Below are positions 23,040 to 23,546 of a DNA stretch of 23,546 nucleotides, piece by piece. Location: assembly GCA_030696435.1 (NCBI GenBank), contig JAUYSF010000193.1, positions 1 through 23,546 on the forward strand, read 5' to 3'. Both the position numbers and the translations under genes were made by a program. How positions within the stretch are numbered: the first letter of the stretch is position 1; each line of letters starts with the position of its first letter. The notes below the pieces were generated by a model. That model was not told the DNA's origin, ran no database searches, and worked only from the letters and a program-made list of their open reading frames with translations. Source of the DNA: Desulfoprunum sp. Its GTDB lineage: Bacteria; Desulfobacterota; Desulfobulbia; Desulfobulbales; Desulfocapsaceae.

Positions 23040-23546
23040 CTACCAGCGGACCATCGGGAGGGGCCGGAGCGGTGTGCGGAGGAACTGCCGACCAGTGAAT
23101 GCGAGGAGACGGGCATGAAAGTGGGCGTTCGGAAGCGCTGCACGGACGGACTCAACGAACTGACGTGTGAGGCCGAAGCGAATGAGGCCAAGGGACACGT
23201 CGACAAGGTCGGCGCGACGAAACGCCTCGACGGAGAGCGAGAAGGGGCCGCGATAGGGCCGAAGCTTGTGGTGCTGCTGGATGATGAGGTCGACCTCTTG
23301 CCAGAGAGGAACCAGACCATGCGCCGTCAGATAGTCGTGGGCGAGGACCGAGGACGGGGCAAGGTAGTCGAAGGTGCGCGCGGTCCAGATACCGAGGTCG
23401 TGGAAAGCGGCGGCGATGAGAACCGGCTGCTCCGAAGCGCGGAGCTCGGGCGCTATGGCGAAGAGGAAGTGGAGAACACGATTGACGTGATTCCGATAAC
23501 CCGGAAGGTCCGAACCCAGCGCCTCCTTGTGGGAGGCCAGGATGTC
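23040..23546 (-). CDS. partial HD-domain phosphohydrolase (N-terminus outside window)
   Basis: An open frame of 168 codons enters from the right edge and ends with TAG at 23042-23040. It has the HD pattern: H20 in YRNHVNRVLHF, H49-D50 in AAAFHDLGIW, H92-H93 in IIQQHHKLRPY and D113 in RRADLVDVS. No start codon is inside the window that would include the domain, so it is 5'-truncated by the window edge. The stretch is GC-rich compared with its neighbours (40 of 60 bases in 23041-23100), which with the adjacent attC-like hairpin suggests a horizontally acquired cassette gene. Its substrate is unknown. It is not similar in detail to the HD gene at 4936. Confidence 0.8.
   Translation of the reverse strand, partial: DILASHKEALGSDLPGYRNHVNRVLHFLFAIAPELRASEQPVLIAAAFHDLGIWTARTFDYLAPSSVLAHDYLTAHGLVPLWQEVDLIIQQHHKLRPYRGPFSLSVEAFRRADLVDVSLGLIRFGLTRQFVESVRAALPNAHFHARLLAFTGRQFLRTPLRPLPMVRW

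Noticed and set aside
23003..23320. 105-codon Ser-rich frame on the minus strand
   Set aside because: It is a shifted frame of the HD-domain gene, which shows a clear metal-ligand pattern; the Ser-rich product is low complexity.

Overview
The window looks like chromosomal DNA of an anaerobic, probably sulfur-metabolising member of the Desulfobacterota (Desulfobulbales-like). This lineage call is an inference. It rests on an AhbD-type siroheme-pathway heme synthase, an NrfHA ammonifying nitrite reductase, a sulfide:quinone-oxidoreductase-like flavoprotein with a DUF1641 partner, an acetyl-CoA synthetase next to an OFA-family carrier, and PocR-domain signalling. No rRNA, tRNA or CRISPR array was seen.

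Layout. 1-213: a possible gene tail, then a nested inverted-repeat element. 329-2323 (minus): hisD-rsmG. 2769-5583 (plus): ahbD, hemE and an HD-domain gene, closely packed. 5620-6288 (minus): a site-2-protease-like membrane protein that has lost its metal-binding residues. 6387-10020 (minus): OFA transporter then acs, ending in a strong terminator. 10021-10947: a long AT-rich gap with a 10-bp-arm palindrome and two tandem-repeat pairs, but no gene. 10948-13222 (plus): a DUF1641 protein and the SQR-like enzyme, closed by a terminator. 13537-14318: a small unknown protein and a YqeY-type protein. 14473-16531: nrfHA. 16645-18730 (minus): a membrane-anchored cysteine hydrolase, an AraC regulator and a cupin, with a 100-bp MITE-like element between the last two. 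18973-22526 (plus): two overlapping sensor-kinase genes. 22584-23546: remains of a decayed V4R/GGDEF gene pair, an attC-like hairpin, and a GC-rich partial HD-domain gene running off the right edge.

The most striking observation is in the SQR-like gene. An in-frame TGA (12980-12982) sits where, from memory of the family, a conserved cysteine of the motif HANCFIESGFGK is expected. The same frame continues for 79 well-conserved codons to a second TGA. A small stem-loop with a G-containing apical loop starts 17 nt after the TGA, as expected of a bacterial SECIS element. The simplest reading is a selenocysteine-containing SQR-like enzyme in which one partner of the catalytic Cys pair is Sec. A plain nonsense mutation remains possible.

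Functional links. AhbD makes heme, and NrfH and NrfA together carry nine CXXCH/K heme sites. The SQR-like enzyme and NrfHA are both quinone-linked membrane modules (sulfide oxidation and nitrite reduction). Acs with the OFA carrier suggests uptake and activation of acetate or a related monocarboxylate. The right end shows gene decay and probable horizontal acquisition.
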